Assembly: GCF_030326305.1 (NCBI RefSeq)
Contig: NZ_JACAKB010000008.1
Location: forward strand, 1 to 49,973
Reading direction: 5' to 3'
Length of the DNA: 49,973 nucleotides
DNA from: Myroides odoratimimus
GTDB lineage: Bacteria > Bacteroidota > Bacteroidia > Flavobacteriales > Flavobacteriaceae
In this document: positions 14,083-22,360 of the stretch, one piece after another
How positions within the stretch are numbered: the first letter of the stretch is position 1
Layout: the number at the start of each line of letters is the position of its first letter
Program-made: the position numbers and the translations under genes
The notes under the pieces: generated by a model
What the model was told of the DNA's origin: nothing
Database searches by the model: none
The model's input: only the letters and a program-made list of their open reading frames with translations

Positions 14083-15801
14083 ATGTCTTTAACAAAAGAA
14101 ATGCTTTCTTCTCCGGCGTTTGAGTATGCGGAGGCTGTCCGAAATGGGACAATAAAAACAGGTAAGCGGATAAAGCTTGCAGTGGATAGGTTCTATAAGT
14201 TTATTGAGGAGGCGGATGACAAGGGGTTTTATATTGATCATGATAAAGGGATGCGTGCAGTTAACTTCTTTCCTAATTTTTTAAATCATACAACGGGTAA
14301 GATGGCAGGGCAAAGGTTTTATTTAGCTCCTTTTCAAGCGTTCACGATCTATAATATTTTCGGTTGGATGGATTCGGATGGTAAACGAAGATTTAATACT
14401 GTGTATGATAAGCGTGCTAAGAAGAATGGTAAGACCGCTGAGATGGCAGGACTTGCATTGTATTGCATGAGTTTTGATTTAGAGATGGGAGCACAGGTAT
14501 ATGTTGGAGCGACTAAAGAGGACCAGGCAAAATTATGCTGGAGTCAGGCGGTACAGTTTATAGAGTCTCCTGTATCTAATCCTAATCTTAGAACTATGGG
14601 GTTTAAGTGTTATCAGAGGGAGGTTAAGTTTAGTCGCACACAAAGTAAGATGATGCCTTTAGGTGGAGATAGTAAGACTCAGGATGGTATTAACTCTCAT
14701 GTCAGTATAATTGATGAGTATCACGCACACAAGGATGATACAGTCAAGGAAAACTTAGAGAGTAGTTCTGTTAGTAGAAGACAACCAATCACTTACCATA
14801 TTACTACAGCAGGTACCAACTTACAGAGTGTATGTAAGAATTATGAAGCAGCAGTAATCGAAGTATTAGAAGGGAGGAATGAAGATGATCACCTTTGGAT
14901 CATGATACATGACTTAGACGAGGGGGATGATTGGGAAGATGAAGAGAACTGGATTAAGGCTAATCCGTTGGTAGGATATGGACTTGATTTGGATAATATC
15001 AGAAAGGAATATATCAAGGCAAAAAACCAACCAAGTAAGATTCCAAACTTTAAAACAAAGCACTTAAATATGTGGGTGGATGCTCCTACGATATGGATAC
15101 CGAATGAGGTATGGATGAAGAATAAAGTGGATGAGATACCGATGTACAAGTTTGAGCAGTTTGGAGCTTATGGAGCGTTAGACTTATCTACTACAACAGA
15201 TATAACAGCCTTTATTGCTTTGAGTGAACCTGATGAGATCGGGGATAGATATATAAAGCCTTACTTCTTTTGTCCAGCGGATACTATAGAGCATAGAAGT
15301 AAAGAGGATAGGGTACCATATAAGTATTGGGTTGATGCAGGATGGTTGATAGCTACTCCTGGTAATGTGGTCGATTATGAGTATGTGAAGGATACTATAC
15401 GTTCGAATTACAAGCCTTTGAATTTAGAACGTATCGAAGCGGATAAATGGAACTGTGAACAAATGGCTCAGGAACTTATAGAGGAGGGAATGGAGGTGTC
15501 TTACTTTAGTCAGGCAATAGGAGTGATATCATTTCCTACTAAGCAGTTTGAGAAGTTGGCGTATGAAGGAAAAATGAAACACGATGGTAATCCTATACTG
15601 CAATGGATGCTTAGTGGGTGTATTATCTATCGAGATGCAAATGATAATATAAAGGTCCACAAAGGGCAGTCTAATAAAGGAGGTAAGCGTATTGATGGGA
15701 TTATAGGAATAATAATGGCATTGGGTGGCAGTATGTCTGTAGAGGAAGATACAGGAGGGAAATATAGTAAGCCAATGAGTGAGGATGATATTTATATATA
15801 G
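14083..15801 (+). CDS. terL: Terminase large subunit
   Basis: This is the packaging motor ATPase and nuclease. With the ATG at 14083 it has 572 residues (an ATG 9 bp earlier also exists). A Walker A-like loop RAKKNGKT lies at about 111-118, Walker B is SIIDEYHAH at about 208-216, and the C-terminal RNase H-like nuclease has acidic clusters (GALDLSTTTD, then EADKWN). It belongs to the Terminase_1/YmfN-like family usual in HK97-type phages. It is complete and is followed within 2 bp by small genes of unknown role. Confidence 0.93.
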   Translation: MSLTKEMLSSPAFEYAEAVRNGTIKTGKRIKLAVDRFYKFIEEADDKGFYIDHDKGMRAVNFFPNFLNHTTGKMAGQRFYLAPFQAFTIYNIFGWMDSDGKRRFNTVYDKRAKKNGKTAEMAGLALYCMSFDLEMGAQVYVGATKEDQAKLCWSQAVQFIESPVSNPNLRTMGFKCYQREVKFSRTQSKMMPLGGDSKTQDGINSHVSIIDEYHAHKDDTVKENLESSSVSRRQPITYHITTAGTNLQSVCKNYEAAVIEVLEGRNEDDHLWIMIHDLDEGDDWEDEENWIKANPLVGYGLDLDNIRKEYIKAKNQPSKIPNFKTKHLNMWVDAPTIWIPNEVWMKNKVDEIPMYKFEQFGAYGALDLSTTTDITAFIALSEPDEIGDRYIKPYFFCPADTIEHRSKEDRVPYKYWVDAGWLIATPGNVVDYEYVKDTIRSNYKPLNLERIEADKWNCEQMAQELIEEGMEVSYFSQAIGVISFPTKQFEKLAYEGKMKHDGNPILQWMLSGCIIYRDANDNIKVHKGQSNKGGKRIDGIIGIIMALGGSMSVEEDTGGKYSKPMSEDDIYI

Positions 15802-15803
15802 TT

Positions 15804-16046
15804 ATGGGTAAGAATAAAATAGCTAAGGTTATTACTAGTTGTAATGACTGTGAGTACAAAATGAATTTAGTAGAGCAAAATAGTAATATGTATTATGCTG
15901 TTATTTGTGCTTTTGCTAGGAGTGAGCAAAATCAATCTAAAAATGTAGAGCCTTTTATTCTTGAGTTTATGAGTGATAATCCTAAGCATTATTCAATAGA
16001 TATACCTGATAATTGTCCATTAGAAGATTATAATGATAATATGTAA
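15804..16046 (+). CDS. Small four-cysteine protein
   Basis: The 80 residues include CNDC (about 13-16), an isolated Cys in VICAF (about 35) and NCPLED near the C-terminus, giving four cysteines in a pattern compatible with one metal site. No family named. It follows the terL stop by 2 bp, so it is in the packaging transcript. Confidence 0.6.
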   Translation: MGKNKIAKVITSCNDCEYKMNLVEQNSNMYYAVICAFARSEQNQSKNVEPFILEFMSDNPKHYSIDIPDNCPLEDYNDNM

Positions 16047-16048
16047 TT

Positions 16049-16231
16049 ATGGCAAAAAAGAAAGTAGATATATTATTGCCTGATCATGTGATTATAGAGG
16101 TAGTAATGAAAAAGGAAATGACTGTGGGTGCGTATCGAAAGTTATTAGATAATGATAAGGGGAAAGGATGGAGGATGCAGGCATATCAATTAGGAGTGTA
16201 TTCTCCAGGATTAAGAGAAGAAGTTAAGTAA
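16049..16231 (+). CDS. Small basic hypothetical protein
   Basis: This 60-residue protein starts MAKKKVDILLPDHVIIEVVMKK, with a basic C-terminal half (GKGWRMQAYQLG). Spacing to both neighbours is short (2 and 15 bp), supporting co-translation with the late operon. No motif recognised. Confidence 0.6.
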   Translation: MAKKKVDILLPDHVIIEVVMKKEMTVGAYRKLLDNDKGKGWRMQAYQLGVYSPGLREEVK

Positions 16232-16246
16232 TCAAAAAAGTAAGTT

Positions 16247-16498
16247 ATGACAATATCACAACATCATATAGCAGTTCAGGTAGAGAATGAAAGATTGCGC
16301 AAAGAGAATGAATTAATGAGACAGATAGCTAGTACTGATGGATTCTATGAGTACTACTTTAAACAGATTACTAAGTATCCATCGAGGATAGACGCTTTTA
16401 ATCATGTGAATGAGTTGTATGAGAAGTATTTCGGGAGTAAAAGGTATAAGAATTACTGGAGTTTTAAGAATGTGGTAAATAGAAAATTTTCAGAATAA
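16247..16498 (+). CDS. Small helical hypothetical protein
   Basis: The 83 residues have an N-terminal coiled-coil-like stretch (VENERLRKENELMRQI, about 11-27) and an aromatic-rich rest (FYEYYFKQ, KYFGSKRYKNYWSF). Its stop codon overlaps the ATG of the next gene (TAATG at 16496-16500). No known family. It is probably part of the packaging-region transcript. Confidence 0.6.
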   Translation: MTISQHHIAVQVENERLRKENELMRQIASTDGFYEYYFKQITKYPSRIDAFNHVNELYEKYFGSKRYKNYWSFKNVVNRKFSE

Positions 16499-16683
16499 TG
16501 AGAAGGTTTATTGAGTTTGTGTTGTTGGTTGTTGTGGGATTGAGTGTAATGATGTTTACTACTTTGTTTTTGGAATTGGATTTTGTACAGCGATTTGTAA
16601 TAAGGCAGTTGTTAGTGTATTTGCTTATAATATTTGAGAGTATTGTAATTGTGAAAATATTTATAATTAAATACTGTAATTAG
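16498..16683 (+). CDS. Small two-segment membrane protein
   Basis: The 61 residues are nearly all hydrophobic, with two membrane helices (about 5-27 and 36-57) and a short basic N-terminus (MRRF). It is coupled to the upstream gene by a one-base overlap. It lies just before the toxin-antitoxin-chaperone operon and about 18 kb from the lysis cassette. It could be a small holin-like or immunity protein, but there is no direct evidence. Confidence 0.55.
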   Translation: MRRFIEFVLLVVVGLSVMMFTTLFLELDFVQRFVIRQLLVYLLIIFESIVIVKIFIIKYCN

Positions 16684-16698
16684 GAAAAAATGAATAAG

Positions 16699-16726
16699 TT
16701 TGTACTTAACTAATCGCTTAAGTTTT
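16699..16726 (+). promoter_or_regulatory. Promoter and palindromic operator of the toxin operon
   Basis: TTTG (16699-16702) and TAAGTTTT (16719-16726, one mismatch to TAnnTTTG) form a promoter-like pair. The perfect inverted repeat ACTTAA-N8-TTAAGT (16704-16723) lies across the spacer and -7 region, just ahead of the GTG start at 16732. This is the expected layout for autorepression by an Xre-type antitoxin. Confidence 0.6.
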
Positions 16727-16731
16727 CTAAT

Positions 16732-17100
16732 GTGGTAACAAAGATTTATGAATGTGATACATATAGGTTTAGGGTTTTTATAGATTTTGGAGATAAAAGT
16801 GTCTCTGAAGGTTATCATCAATTATCTAAAAACACAATAAAATTTAAAAAATTTTGGGTTGTTGTTGTGGCAGTTAAAGAAGGTTCAAGTACTAAAGAGC
16901 AATTTAATTATGAAGGTAATTGTGATGGAGGGAAAATTTTTGCTATAAAGGTTAATCAGGATAGATTTTATGGTGTAATGTCTTCGCATGATAATTATAG
17001 AGTTTTTGTAATAAGTAAGTTTCTTAAAAAAGAAACTCAAAAAAACGATAAAAAGATAAAACAAGTTTTAACCACAATATCTCTTCCAGAGTTTGAATGA
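16732..17100 (+). CDS. HigB/RelE-like toxin of a toxin-antitoxin-chaperone operon
   Basis: This 122-residue protein is probably an mRNA-cleaving ribosome-dependent or free RNase. The C-terminal half has the RelE/HigB pattern: strand KIFAIKV, strand FYGVMSSHD, strand YRVFVISKF, then LKKETQKNDKKIKQV (about 68-112), like the phage Gp49/HigB family segment ending ...F.KKTQKTP. Candidate catalytic basic residues are R78, R90 and K96-K100. The start is GTG at 16732, as no in-frame ATG fits. It ends in an ATGA overlap with the antitoxin. By eye the operon is more AT-rich than the flanking late genes, suggesting separate acquisition. Confidence 0.7.
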   Translation: MVTKIYECDTYRFRVFIDFGDKSVSEGYHQLSKNTIKFKKFWVVVVAVKEGSSTKEQFNYEGNCDGGKIFAIKVNQDRFYGVMSSHDNYRVFVISKFLKKETQKNDKKIKQVLTTISLPEFE

Positions 17101-17588
17101 ATGAACGAATTATGAAAAAAGTTAAAGAAAGTGAAGGAAACATGATGTTTGATAAACATATGAAGTGTGTATCTGATTTTTTAAATGATAATAAAAAAGA
17201 TATTGAAGAGTCAGTAGTTAGTTTGAGATTTATGAAACAAATAGAGTCTTTTTTGGAAGAAAATAAATGTACCAAAAGAGATTTAGCAAGAGAATTATCT
17301 TATTCAGAGTCTTATATTAGTCAGTTAATGACTGGCTCTAAAAAGATTAATATTTCATTTATTAATAAATTTGAAAAGCACTATGATGTTAAGTTTAAAT
17401 TAGGGATTAAAAATTGTAAAGAAATGTTGAATATAGAAACTATTGATTATAAAGATGTTATTACATATGTTTATGAAGAGCATCAAATTGTAACATTTGT
17501 TTCTAATCAGAATTTGACATCAAATGTTTTTAGATCAGGAGATGTTTATAGATTTAACAATTTAAAAAAGATAGGTAATGAAGAGTAA
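17097..17588 (+). CDS. Xre/HigA-like antitoxin with long C-terminal tail
   Basis: The protein has 163 residues. An Xre helix-turn-helix (about 45-98) contains FLEENKCTKRDLARELSYS followed by YISQLMTGSKKI as recognition helix region. An extra N-terminal arm (1-40) and a 60-residue C-terminal tail (about 104-163, with the hydrophobic patch VITYVYEEHQIVTFV) flank it. In chaperone-dependent HigA antitoxins a C-terminal chaperone-addiction segment of this kind makes the protein unstable unless a SecB-like chaperone binds it. It overlaps the toxin by 4 bp and the SecB-like gene by 11 bp. It probably binds the palindrome at 16704-16723. Confidence 0.75.
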   Translation: MNERIMKKVKESEGNMMFDKHMKCVSDFLNDNKKDIEESVVSLRFMKQIESFLEENKCTKRDLARELSYSESYISQLMTGSKKINISFINKFEKHYDVKFKLGIKNCKEMLNIETIDYKDVITYVYEEHQIVTFVSNQNLTSNVFRSGDVYRFNNLKKIGNEE

Positions 17589-18024
17589 AGAAGAAATAAA
17601 AATCAATGCTAAAATAATAAGAATAAAAAGTCTTAATTTTACTCAAAATGATATCCAAGATGATCAATATATTGAAAATAATATATTTAAGTTAGATTTT
17701 AATACAAAATTACAGTTTGGGTATAATAAAGAAGCAAATGAATTTATTATTTTTGTAGATGTTGTATCTTATGTTAAAGAATTAGATTTAGAATTTTCTA
17801 AAATTAAAGTTGAAAATGCATTTGAAATAAATTCTTTTGGAATTGATTTAGATTTTGAAAATATAAGTGAAGAAGGTGTGAACATTCCAGACTTTGTTAT
17901 AAATAGTTTAGTAGAGGCTTCAATAAGTAATGTTAGAGGTATGTTGGTAGAGAGATTTAGAGGTACTATATTTCAAAATGAAATTTTGCCTTTAATTAGT
18001 TTTTCTAATTTTAAAGAATCTTAA
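17578..18024 (+). CDS. SecB-like chaperone of the toxin-antitoxin operon
   Basis: This 148-residue protein is close in size to SecB (about 155). The N-terminal strands (IKINAKIIRIKSLNF) and long beta hairpins (FIIFVDVVSYVKELDLEF) fit SecB. The C-terminal helix region, NIPDFVINSLVEASISNVRGMLVERFRG, then ILPLISFSNF (about 102-145), matches its ...PYARE-I-S-L...RG...LAPVNF... layout. In TAC systems (such as Rv1955-1957 of M. tuberculosis) such a chaperone protects the antitoxin. Three overlapping genes in the order toxin, antitoxin, chaperone support this. A general export role is less likely for a prophage gene. Confidence 0.72.
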   Translation: MKSKEEIKINAKIIRIKSLNFTQNDIQDDQYIENNIFKLDFNTKLQFGYNKEANEFIIFVDVVSYVKELDLEFSKIKVENAFEINSFGIDLDFENISEEGVNIPDFVINSLVEASISNVRGMLVERFRGTIFQNEILPLISFSNFKES

Positions 18025-18049
18025 ATTTATAATAAGTATTTATAGTATT

Positions 18050-18081
18050 AAAAAGGGACTGAATTTCAGTCCCTTTTTTTA
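18050..18081 (+). terminator. Terminator of the toxin-antitoxin-chaperone operon
   Basis: AAAGGGACTGAA and TTCAGTCCCTTT form a long perfect stem followed by a T run, 26 bp after the SecB-like gene. It isolates the cassette and would also stop late transcription entering from terL unless antitermination or a new promoter acts before the portal gene. Confidence 0.85.
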
Positions 18082-18104
18082 TGACTAATGTTTTTTAAAA
18101 CTTC

Positions 18105-18132
18105 GACAACAATGTTGTCACCTTGTCAAGGT
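18105..18132. promoter_or_regulatory. Two adjacent palindromes before the portal gene
   Basis: GACAAC-AAT-GTTGTC (18105-18119) is directly followed by ACCTT-GTC-AAGGT (18120-18132), 43 bp before the portal ATG. They lie between the cassette terminator and the head genes, where a promoter or antitermination site is needed. The CCTTGTC core resembles the iteron core. Function unknown. Confidence 0.4.
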
Positions 18133-18174
18133 TTTAGTGAATAAGTTTGTCCTGTGATCAAATGATAAGATAGG

Positions 18175-19383
18175 ATGAGCGGATTGTTAGACAAGGTATT
18201 TAGGCCATTAGGAAGTTCGAGTTCTTCGGGCTTTATGGATTTCTTTACAGGTTTTGGTGGTGGGAGTAAATCGATAGTTACTCCTAAAAGAGCTTTGACT
18301 ATTCCAGCATTTTATAATGCGGTGGATCAGTTGAGTAATGATATTGCAAAGTTGCCTAAGGCAGTGCATATCAAAGAAGGTGTCAATCGTCGTAAGTACG
18401 TTGAACATCCACTTAACTATCTTATCAGTACACAACCTAACCCGATGATGACAGCGTTTGATTTTTGGAAGTTGGTAGTTGTGTTGGTCATATTGAGAGG
18501 GAATTGCTATGTATTAGTTAATCGTAGTAATAATGGTGTGGAAGAAAGCTTGGTTATTCAGGATAGTGATGATGTAGAGGTGTTGAAGGATAAAGTGAAT
18601 AACCAGCTTTTTTATAAGATTAAAGACAAGGCGTACAGCAGCTCTGATGTACTTCATTTTAAAGGCTTTTCACTTGATGGAGTAGTAGGGATAGGAGTTA
18701 TAAAATGGGCAGCTCATAATCTTGGAGTTAACTTAGATGCACAGGAATATCAAAGGGATATTTATTCTGATAGAGGTTTAGGGTATGGGGTTATCGAAAG
18801 TGAAAAAGATATTACTAAAGAGAATAAGAAGATTATATCTGAAGGCTTTACAAAGAAACTTAATGAACGAAATAAGTTTAAAGTGCCTGTGCTGGATGAA
18901 GGGTTGAAATATAAGCCTATTACGATAACTCCTGCTGAAGCACAGTTCTTAGAAACGAACAAGAATAGTGTTATTGAGATTGCAAGATGGTTAAATATTG
19001 CTCCTCATAAAATAAAGGATTTGAGCCGTGGTACATATTCTAACATAGAAGTCCAAAATATAGAACATGTTCAAGATTCATTAATTCCTTGGATTAGTAG
19101 AATAGAGCAGGAATTAGATAGAAAGCTTTTTTTTGTTAACGATGGTTCAGAAGAAAAACAATATGTGAAGTTCAATGAAAAGGTTCTACTACGTGGTGAT
19201 ATGAAAGCTAGAGGAGAGTTTTTGACTAGGATGATTTATGCAGGTGTAATGACAAGAAATGAAGCGAGGGCCTTAGAAGATATGGATCCATTAGAAGGAT
19301 TAGACGAACCGCTTACTCCTGTTAATATGGAAATGATGTCGTATTTGTTAGATAAGAATAAAAAGGAGTTGGAAGATGAGTAA
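18175..19383 (+). CDS. Portal protein (HK97 family)
   Basis: This 402-residue protein forms the dodecameric DNA gate at one capsid vertex. It shows the HK97-type portal pattern: an opening glycine/serine-rich segment, then VTPKRALTIPAFYNAVDQLSNDIAKLP (about 35-62), a PNPMMTAFDFWK loop, and the C-terminal GVMTRNEARALEDMDPLEG motif that is typical of the family. Its end overlaps the protease gene by 8 bp. It is complete. Confidence 0.92.
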   Translation: MSGLLDKVFRPLGSSSSSGFMDFFTGFGGGSKSIVTPKRALTIPAFYNAVDQLSNDIAKLPKAVHIKEGVNRRKYVEHPLNYLISTQPNPMMTAFDFWKLVVVLVILRGNCYVLVNRSNNGVEESLVIQDSDDVEVLKDKVNNQLFYKIKDKAYSSSDVLHFKGFSLDGVVGIGVIKWAAHNLGVNLDAQEYQRDIYSDRGLGYGVIESEKDITKENKKIISEGFTKKLNERNKFKVPVLDEGLKYKPITITPAEAQFLETNKNSVIEIARWLNIAPHKIKDLSRGTYSNIEVQNIEHVQDSLIPWISRIEQELDRKLFFVNDGSEEKQYVKFNEKVLLRGDMKARGEFLTRMIYAGVMTRNEARALEDMDPLEGLDEPLTPVNMEMMSYLLDKNKKELEDE

Positions 19384-20002
19384 GGTAGTAAGGAGCGCTT
19401 TTGTTAGGGCATTAACAGAGGAACAGGTACAAAATAGACAAGCTGACTTTGTGATAAGTACAGAAGCTGAGGATACGTATAGAACGATATTTGAAATAGC
19501 AGGGTGGAACTTGGAAAGATATAATAGAAATCCTGTTGTGATCTATGTCCATGATACAATGTCGAGTGATCCTGACTTAGTGATAGGTACTTCAGTAGTA
19601 AGGATAGAGGGTAATGAGTTGGTGGCGACAGTAACCTTCGAAGATGCAGAGAATAATCCATTAGCAGAAAAGGTATTCAGAAAAGTACAGGCTGGTATTC
19701 TTAGGATGGCAAGTATAGGGGCTGATATCCATGAAGCAAGATGGGGAGATTTTGACAAAGGAGAGGATCCTGATGTGTTGAGATTTACAAAAATGGACCT
19801 TTTGGAATGGAGTATTGTACCTGTAGGTAGTAATCCTGAGGCTTTGAAAAGAAGTGCAGATGGATTAGAAGATATTAAGAGGAGATTTCCTAAGTCTGAA
19901 ACAAGAAATGTAGAAGATGAGGAGGTAGAAGATAAGGCAGCGTATTATGATGCAGTTAATAGATTGGCGCTGATTAGTTTAGAAATTAAAATGAATAAGT
20001 AA
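19376..20002 (+). CDS. Prohead protease (HK97 family, S78)
   Basis: This 208-residue serine protease removes the capsid delta domain during head maturation. Candidate catalytic residues are H59 (VVIYVHDTMS) and S113 (ILRMASIGAD), each in a family-typical context; the segment LLEWSIVPVGSNPEA (about 142-156) is also diagnostic. It lies between portal and capsid genes with overlap or 1-bp spacing, the canonical order. Confidence 0.92.
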   Translation: MSKVVRSAFVRALTEEQVQNRQADFVISTEAEDTYRTIFEIAGWNLERYNRNPVVIYVHDTMSSDPDLVIGTSVVRIEGNELVATVTFEDAENNPLAEKVFRKVQAGILRMASIGADIHEARWGDFDKGEDPDVLRFTKMDLLEWSIVPVGSNPEALKRSADGLEDIKRRFPKSETRNVEDEEVEDKAAYYDAVNRLALISLEIKMNK

Positions 20003-20003
20003 G

Positions 20004-21293
20004 ATGAAGAAGTCGGTTATTTTAAGACAACAGCGTGATGCTAAGTTGCAAGCCCAAAAGGCAATTTATGAGTTAGCTACGCAAGAAAAAAGAGGTGTGA
20101 CTGCTGATGAAGAACAGCAGTTAAATGATCTTGATGTTGAAGTGGATGCTTTGGCTGTTGAGATTGATAAAGCTGAAAAACATGAAGAAAGACAAGCGAG
20201 AATTGCTGCTCAAACTTTACCTATAGTTACAGGTTCTGATGGAGGAGATTCAGAAGAAAGAGAAATGGGTAAGATGGCTAAACGATTTTCGTTTTTAGCA
20301 GCCACTCGTGGTGTTACTGGTAATGGAAAATTAGAAGGAGTTGAAAAGGAGTTGAATGATGAAGCTGTACGTGAAGCACAGGCTTTGAATTTGAAATTCG
20401 ATACTTCAGAAAGAGCATTCTCTATTCCTGCTAAGATGGTAAGAGCTGCAGGGCATACTGTTACAGAAGATAATGGGAATTTTGGAGGAAAGTTAGTTCC
20501 TACAGATATCAGTGTTGTAGAAGGGTTTATTCCACGTTTGTTTTTAGAAGAGGCAGGAGCTTCAGTATTAACAGGATTGGTTGGGAATTTATCATTGCCT
20601 AAGTTTTCTGATTATGATTATAAATGGTTAGCTGAACGTGAGGCCATTAAGTTAGAAGCGGAGGATATTGATGGTCCAGTGTTAAAGCCTCGTAGAGCAG
20701 GAGCAGGAGTATCTATCTCTAGTCAATTGATTGCTCAGACGTCTGTAGGTGTTGAAAACATCTTATACAATAAGCTAAGAGAAGCTGCAGCAAGAGCGTT
20801 GAATAAGGCTGCATTGAATGGAGATGGTGTTAAAGCTCCATTAGGTATTTTAAATATGACTGGTGTTCAGTTAGCAAAAGCTACATCAGAACAAGTCGTT
20901 AGTCATGAGGCTATCGTAGAGTTATGGGGGTTAATCTCTGGAGTGAATGCGGATACAGGCAATGAGTGTTTTATTCTTAACTCAAAGTTAGCGGCTGCTT
21001 TAAAAACAACTAAAAAGGATGCAGGAAGTGGGCGCTTCTTAATGGAGAATGGGGTAATAGATGGAGAAAAAACAATCATTACTAATCTTGTTGAAGAATT
21101 AGCAGGGTTGCAAACTTTAATCTATGGTAACTTCTCTGAGTTATATATTGGGCAATGGGGAGGTGTGAACTTCGTAGCTGATTCTATTACAGGAGCAGGA
21201 AGTGGAGAAGTTAAGATTTTCTCGAATCTGTATGCGGATATTCAGTCTGCTAATCAAGAAGCATTTGCAGTAAATAAATTCTTAAAAGCTTAA
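20004..21293 (+). CDS. Major capsid protein (HK97 fold)
   Basis: The protein has 429 residues. The first about 110 residues are a charged coiled-coil delta (scaffold) domain (RQQRDAKLQAQKAIYELATQ and on) that the upstream protease should remove. The rest is the HK97 shell domain, with NFGGKLVPTDIS, the conserved SSQLIAQTSVGVENIL, LNKAALNGDG and a C-terminal YADIQSANQEAFAV segment. Length fits delta plus shell with no separate scaffold gene. Confidence 0.93.
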   Translation: MKKSVILRQQRDAKLQAQKAIYELATQEKRGVTADEEQQLNDLDVEVDALAVEIDKAEKHEERQARIAAQTLPIVTGSDGGDSEEREMGKMAKRFSFLAATRGVTGNGKLEGVEKELNDEAVREAQALNLKFDTSERAFSIPAKMVRAAGHTVTEDNGNFGGKLVPTDISVVEGFIPRLFLEEAGASVLTGLVGNLSLPKFSDYDYKWLAEREAIKLEAEDIDGPVLKPRRAGAGVSISSQLIAQTSVGVENILYNKLREAAARALNKAALNGDGVKAPLGILNMTGVQLAKATSEQVVSHEAIVELWGLISGVNADTGNECFILNSKLAAALKTTKKDAGSGRFLMENGVIDGEKTIITNLVEELAGLQTLIYGNFSELYIGQWGGVNFVADSITGAGSGEVKIFSNLYADIQSANQEAFAVNKFLKA

Positions 21294-21297
21294 CAAG

Positions 21298-21789
21298 ATG
21301 GCTAAAGCAGATAACAATAAAGAAATAGGAGTTGAAAAAACTCCTGTTCTTACAGAGGATAAGGGTGCAGATAATAAATCTGAGAAAGAAGTTACAAACA
21401 AAATTACTCCTGCAGAGATTGCTGAATTGAAAGATGCGGTTGAAGAATATAAAAAGTTGGATGTACTTAAGTCTGAAAAGATTGGAATATTACTAAAAGA
21501 GAATGCTGAGCTAGAAGATAGTATTAAAGAAAAGGATGATATTATCGAAGATCAAAAAAATAAGATTGATCAGCTGAATAAAAGTATAGTTGATTTTGGT
21601 GTTCTTTATTCTAAAGGCAAAGAAGTGGAACTTCCAAAAGAAGGAGAAGTGTTGATTCGTTTTTTACTTTCTCCAGCGGGGCGATTTAAACTCCCTTATA
21701 ATGTAGGGCAGGAGGTTGCTTTACATAAAGAAGTGGCAGCAGAGATTGTTGAGTCAGCATATGCAGAGTATGTTGTTGAAGTAGAATAA
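21298..21789 (+). CDS. Coiled-coil head-region protein
   Basis: The 163 residues include an acidic, lysine-rich first part, a heptad-like coiled coil (about 40-97), and a small globular C-terminal part (SPAGRFKLPYNVGQEVALHK, about 126-150). It lies 4 bp after the capsid gene and before the connector genes, where decoration proteins or small head-completion proteins are found. The C-terminal part resembles a domain often seen at this place in Bacteroidota phages; role not established. Confidence 0.65.
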   Translation: MAKADNNKEIGVEKTPVLTEDKGADNKSEKEVTNKITPAEIAELKDAVEEYKKLDVLKSEKIGILLKENAELEDSIKEKDDIIEDQKNKIDQLNKSIVDFGVLYSKGKEVELPKEGEVLIRFLLSPAGRFKLPYNVGQEVALHKEVAAEIVESAYAEYVVEVE

Positions 21790-21817
21790 TTCCTTATATA
21801 TATTAATTTTTTTGATT

Positions 21818-22360
21818 ATGAATGCAGATGTTATTGTTAATAGTGAAGTTGAGTTGGTTGGTTTGAATTTAGCTAAAAAGCATTTAAAGCTTGAGGTTGA
21901 AAATGATGAAGAGAATGAGTTGATTGAAGTGGCAATAGCATCTGCTATTTCTAGTGTAGAGAATTATACAGGAAGAATTATAAGAGAAGGGTATTTTAAA
22001 ATAGATGTTAAAGGCACAGAATCGTTCATTGTTGAGAGGTTGTCTTTGAATGACTCGATTAAGGAGATACAGATTGTTGAGAAAGGAAGGGGAATTTCTT
22101 TACTTCCTTTATCTTCAGGTATCCAAAGTAAACGTGGTTTAGAGCATTATGAAATATCTTTCAAAGATGTTGTGTTGTCCCCAAAACAAAGTCTTAGAGT
22201 CACTATTGATATTGGTTTTAATAGTAAAACTCTTCCTGCTTCGATTAAAAGCGCTATGCTCCTATTGATAGGAGAAGCTTATGAGAAACGAGAAGATAGG
22301 ATTCAGGGGGGGAATACAGCAGTTAATAATCTTTTAAGACCTTATAGAAAATGGATTTAG
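21818..22360 (+). CDS. Head-tail connector (gp6-like adaptor)
   Basis: The ATG at 21818 gives MNADVIVNSEVELVGLNLAK; a second ATG 6 bp upstream is possible. The 180 residues have the gp6/gp15 pattern: LNLAKKHLKLEVENDEENELIEVAIASAISSVENYTGR (about 15-53) and the C-terminal SIKSAMLLLIGEAYEKRED. It forms the ring below the portal. It overlaps the next gene by 10 bp. Confidence 0.88.
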   Translation: MNADVIVNSEVELVGLNLAKKHLKLEVENDEENELIEVAIASAISSVENYTGRIIREGYFKIDVKGTESFIVERLSLNDSIKEIQIVEKGRGISLLPLSSGIQSKRGLEHYEISFKDVVLSPKQSLRVTIDIGFNSKTLPASIKSAMLLLIGEAYEKREDRIQGGNTAVNNLLRPYRKWI

